Source: Bimuria novae-zelandiae CBS 107.79 (Eukaryota > Ascomycota > Dothideomycetes > Pleosporales > Didymosphaeriaceae). From it: 33,552 nucleotides of DNA. Below the pieces are notes generated by a model that ran no database searches, was not told the origin of the DNA, and saw only the letters and a program-made list of their open reading frames with translations. Positions 31,505 to 33,552 of this stretch are shown one piece after another; within the stretch, counting starts at the first letter, position 1; each line of letters begins with the position of its first letter. The translations under genes and the position numbers were made by a program. The stretch covers positions 335,070 through 368,621 of the forward strand of contig ML976681.1 in the NCBI GenBank assembly GCA_010015655.1, written 5' to 3'.

Positions 31505-33552
31505 CCGTGTTTTATCAGATGACGCACAGCCATCACTTGGCGCACGCTCACCGCCAAATTTTCGACTTCTTCACCCTCTCATAACTACACCAATATGGAC
31601 CCAATTGAGGCTGCGTTAGAGTCGCTGAAATCGCTGAATCCTGGAGAAACACCTAATTACACTATAGTTACAAAAAAGTATAGTTGTAATTAAACAACGC
31701 TATCGAAGCGCTACTACGGGGTTTAAGGCACCTATACTTAGCGAATTAATAATATACGCCTCCTTAACACTACGTAAAAGAAAGCTCTTATAACTTATAT
31801 TAATAACCTTTACTAACGAGGTCTACCGCCTATAAGACAAATAATATAGAATTTTGCCTTAGAAATAGCTAGAAGAACTACTAAAAAATGCTAAGTTAAC
31901 TACTTTATCGCTCGATATTATATTAACCTTATATTATATTAGAGCTTTAGTATAGACGCGTTACGGCACAAAGCTAATTTAGTATTTAAATATAGCCTCT
32001 ACTTTAAGCTTTTGGCGTAGAAGATCGAACAGTATAACGTAAAACCATAATATATATATAATATAAACGAAAAAGGCTTCTTAATTAGAGTACTATTAAA
32101 GATAAAGCGTATCTTCTCCCGCCGAAGATATAAGGATAGCGGAGTAAAGCAAGTTATATAAGATAGTAATAGAGAGTAAATAACAATAATTGCATATATT
32201 TACGCTAACGGCAGTACTCTCACACTAACCTTAATTTACTAGGCTATTTCTAGTAATATATAGGACTTATAGCTTTAAGATTTTAACCTATAAGAGCATA
32301 ACTGTTTCTTTACTTCCTTAGCTAGTAGATAGACGAATAACAAGATTAGCATATAATAGCTAAAATAAGTATTTAATCGCGAGACGAAGGTAAAGGCGCG
32401 TCGCTTCTAGCGTTTCCTTATTCTTAATAGCTACGGCTCCTATATAACAATAGAATTTATTAAGTATTATAATAAGAATTAAATTCTCTTAACTATCTTT
32501 CCTCCTCACGCTACTTATACTCTCTAGCTACTTAACGTTTGCCTCTTTAAGCCTCTTTCTAGCGCATACTCCACCGAGCTCTTAGACTTTATGTATAGCT
32601 ATTAAGGCCTTACCTTTATTATAAAGCGCGACTTATTTCGTATGTTCTATTACGCCTAGAATACAGCGTTTAAATATAAGATAATTATTAAGTCCTTTAA
32701 GGTTACTAGCCTCTTACTATTAAACGCAGAGGTAGTGTTATAAAAGTTTTAAAAGGCGGAAGCAGAGAGGCTATTATTCTCTAAAAGTAGCTTATTAGTA
32801 CTTAGCGCTTTAAATTAGAGAAAGATAGAGCGCTTGCTACGCGAGGTTATTAAAAATACCTATTCTAAATACTTGTAGTAGCTCTTTTAGATAATCTATT
32901 ATATAGCCGTATAGAAGTAGCTTCTCTAGCACGAAAATAACTGCCTTAAAGAAGCTCTTATTAATAAGAGAAAGCGGCGATAGCGTGGTAAGCCTTTACT
33001 ACTTAAAGCACTGCTAGAGTATAATAGAGGCGCTGTTCTCTGGTCGCCCGCCAAAGTCTAAGACGCCTGAGATAGGCAGGCGCAGAAGGATGCCGACGAG
33101 CAGTTGCAATAATAATAGAAGGAGGAGAAACTTGCTCTGCGAAAGCAGCAGAAAGAATAGAAACAAGCCATGCTTAAGGAGAGGAAGCGTATGAGGCTTG
33201 CCGCCAAAGAAATCCGCCTCTAGGAGCAGCGTAGTAAGGCTGCTGCGCGTGAAGAAGCACGTATTACACGCGAGGCCAAAAAATAACTCTAAAAAGATAT
33301 ATAATTATCCTAAAGGGGTACGAGACGTTAGCTAATTACTTCTACTACTCTGTCTTATCTATATAAAGCGCCTAATATTACTAAGGTTGATTTTTCTTCT
33401 ATTATTAATGAGGAGCCTACACCCGGCCCTAGCACGCGCACAAGAAATATACGCCTCCTATAGAGGTTTCGCATGTAAATTATTATAAGTAATTAATTGT
33501 TTAAGCTCCATAGACCTCTCCACTAGAAAATCTCGCGATAATAGCTCTTATA
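31505..33552 (+). mobile_element. Pogo-like DNA transposon (copy 3), cut by the window end
   Basis: The left end CCGTGTTTTATCAG, preceded by TA at 31503-31504, aligns with the left end of copy 2. The shared 18-mer lies at 33525-33542. In copies 1 and 2 the element ends 116 nt after the first base of that motif, so this copy should end near 33640, outside the window, at about 2,136 bp. Confidence 0.82.
31595..33478 (+). pseudogene. Pogo/CENP-B-type DDE transposase relic
   Basis: The start ATG at 31595 is intact and opens MDPIEAALESLKS, a typical N-terminus of fungal CENP-B-like transposases. The catalytic part near 32410-32560 reads FLILNSYGSYITIEFIKYY, then LLTIFPPHATYTL and LLNVCLFKPLS. The second catalytic Asp and the final Asp appear as Asn (G-to-A). 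A Lys/Glu/Arg-rich coiled coil occupies about 33100-33280 (KQAMLKERKRMRLAAKE). The stop is TAA at 33476-33478. Many Gln/Trp codons are stops. The first 150 bp and the coiled-coil part are far less mutated than the middle. Nonfunctional. Confidence 0.82.

Noticed and set aside
1..33552. tRNA, rRNA or CRISPR-like arrays
   Set aside because: No cloverleaf with intact A and B boxes, no rRNA signature and no regularly spaced direct repeats were seen by eye. The repeats present are LTRs and transposon ends.

Overview
The window is nuclear DNA from a filamentous ascomycete (Pezizomycotina; the class is a guess). Two conserved single-copy genes with short GT-AG introns of 43-114 bp sit on GC-balanced islands. 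Between and around them lies AT-rich DNA in which CA and TG dinucleotides are largely replaced by TA. That is the footprint of repeat-induced point mutation (RIP). In the transposon coding relics, Gln and Trp codons have become TAA/TAG and Cys codons have become TAC.

Layout. 1-355: 3' end of a pogo-like DNA transposon. 434-2448 (minus): AIP1, an actin-interacting WD40 protein, four exons, 610 residues. 2449-2760: its short promoter side. About 2765-4341: RIP-degraded DNA with no gene. 4347-22569: one Ty3/gypsy retrotransposon (called Ty3-A here, plus orientation) with LTRs of about 160 bp, a GCTAG target duplication, a polypurine tract and a gag-pol relic. It has been swollen from about 8.0 kb to 18.2 kb by six later insertions, each with its own target duplication: a Fot1/pogo transposon (5348-7203), a 255-bp solo LTR (8220-8474), a 456-bp solo LTR (10538-10993), a second complete Ty3/gypsy element on the minus strand (Ty3-D, 14309-21276), an inverted second copy of the 255-bp LTR (21544-21798), and a 386-bp solo LTR (22169-22554). 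22575-23370: gene-free AT-rich DNA. 23611-26422 (plus): CHL1, a DDX11-type Fe-S helicase, four exons, 864 residues. 26469-27170: a 702-bp, almost fully palindromic MITE. 27173-31303: a second pogo-like element, split by a 1,995-bp Tc1-like transposon (29038-31032). 31505 to the window end: a third pogo-like copy, cut off by the window.

The two host genes are not functionally linked. AIP1 works with cofilin in actin turnover, and CHL1 works in sister-chromatid cohesion and DNA repair. They are neighbours only in that they flank a 21-kb nest of dead transposons.

The strongest new observations are the reconstruction of the six-fold nested Ty3-A, a possible extra reading frame between its integrase/chromodomain and its 3' LTR, short islands that escaped RIP (including one that looks like a captured coding fragment), and the fact that each LTR family carries its own dense cluster of a short two-way motif. 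All boundaries and alignments were found by eye. No database search was run.
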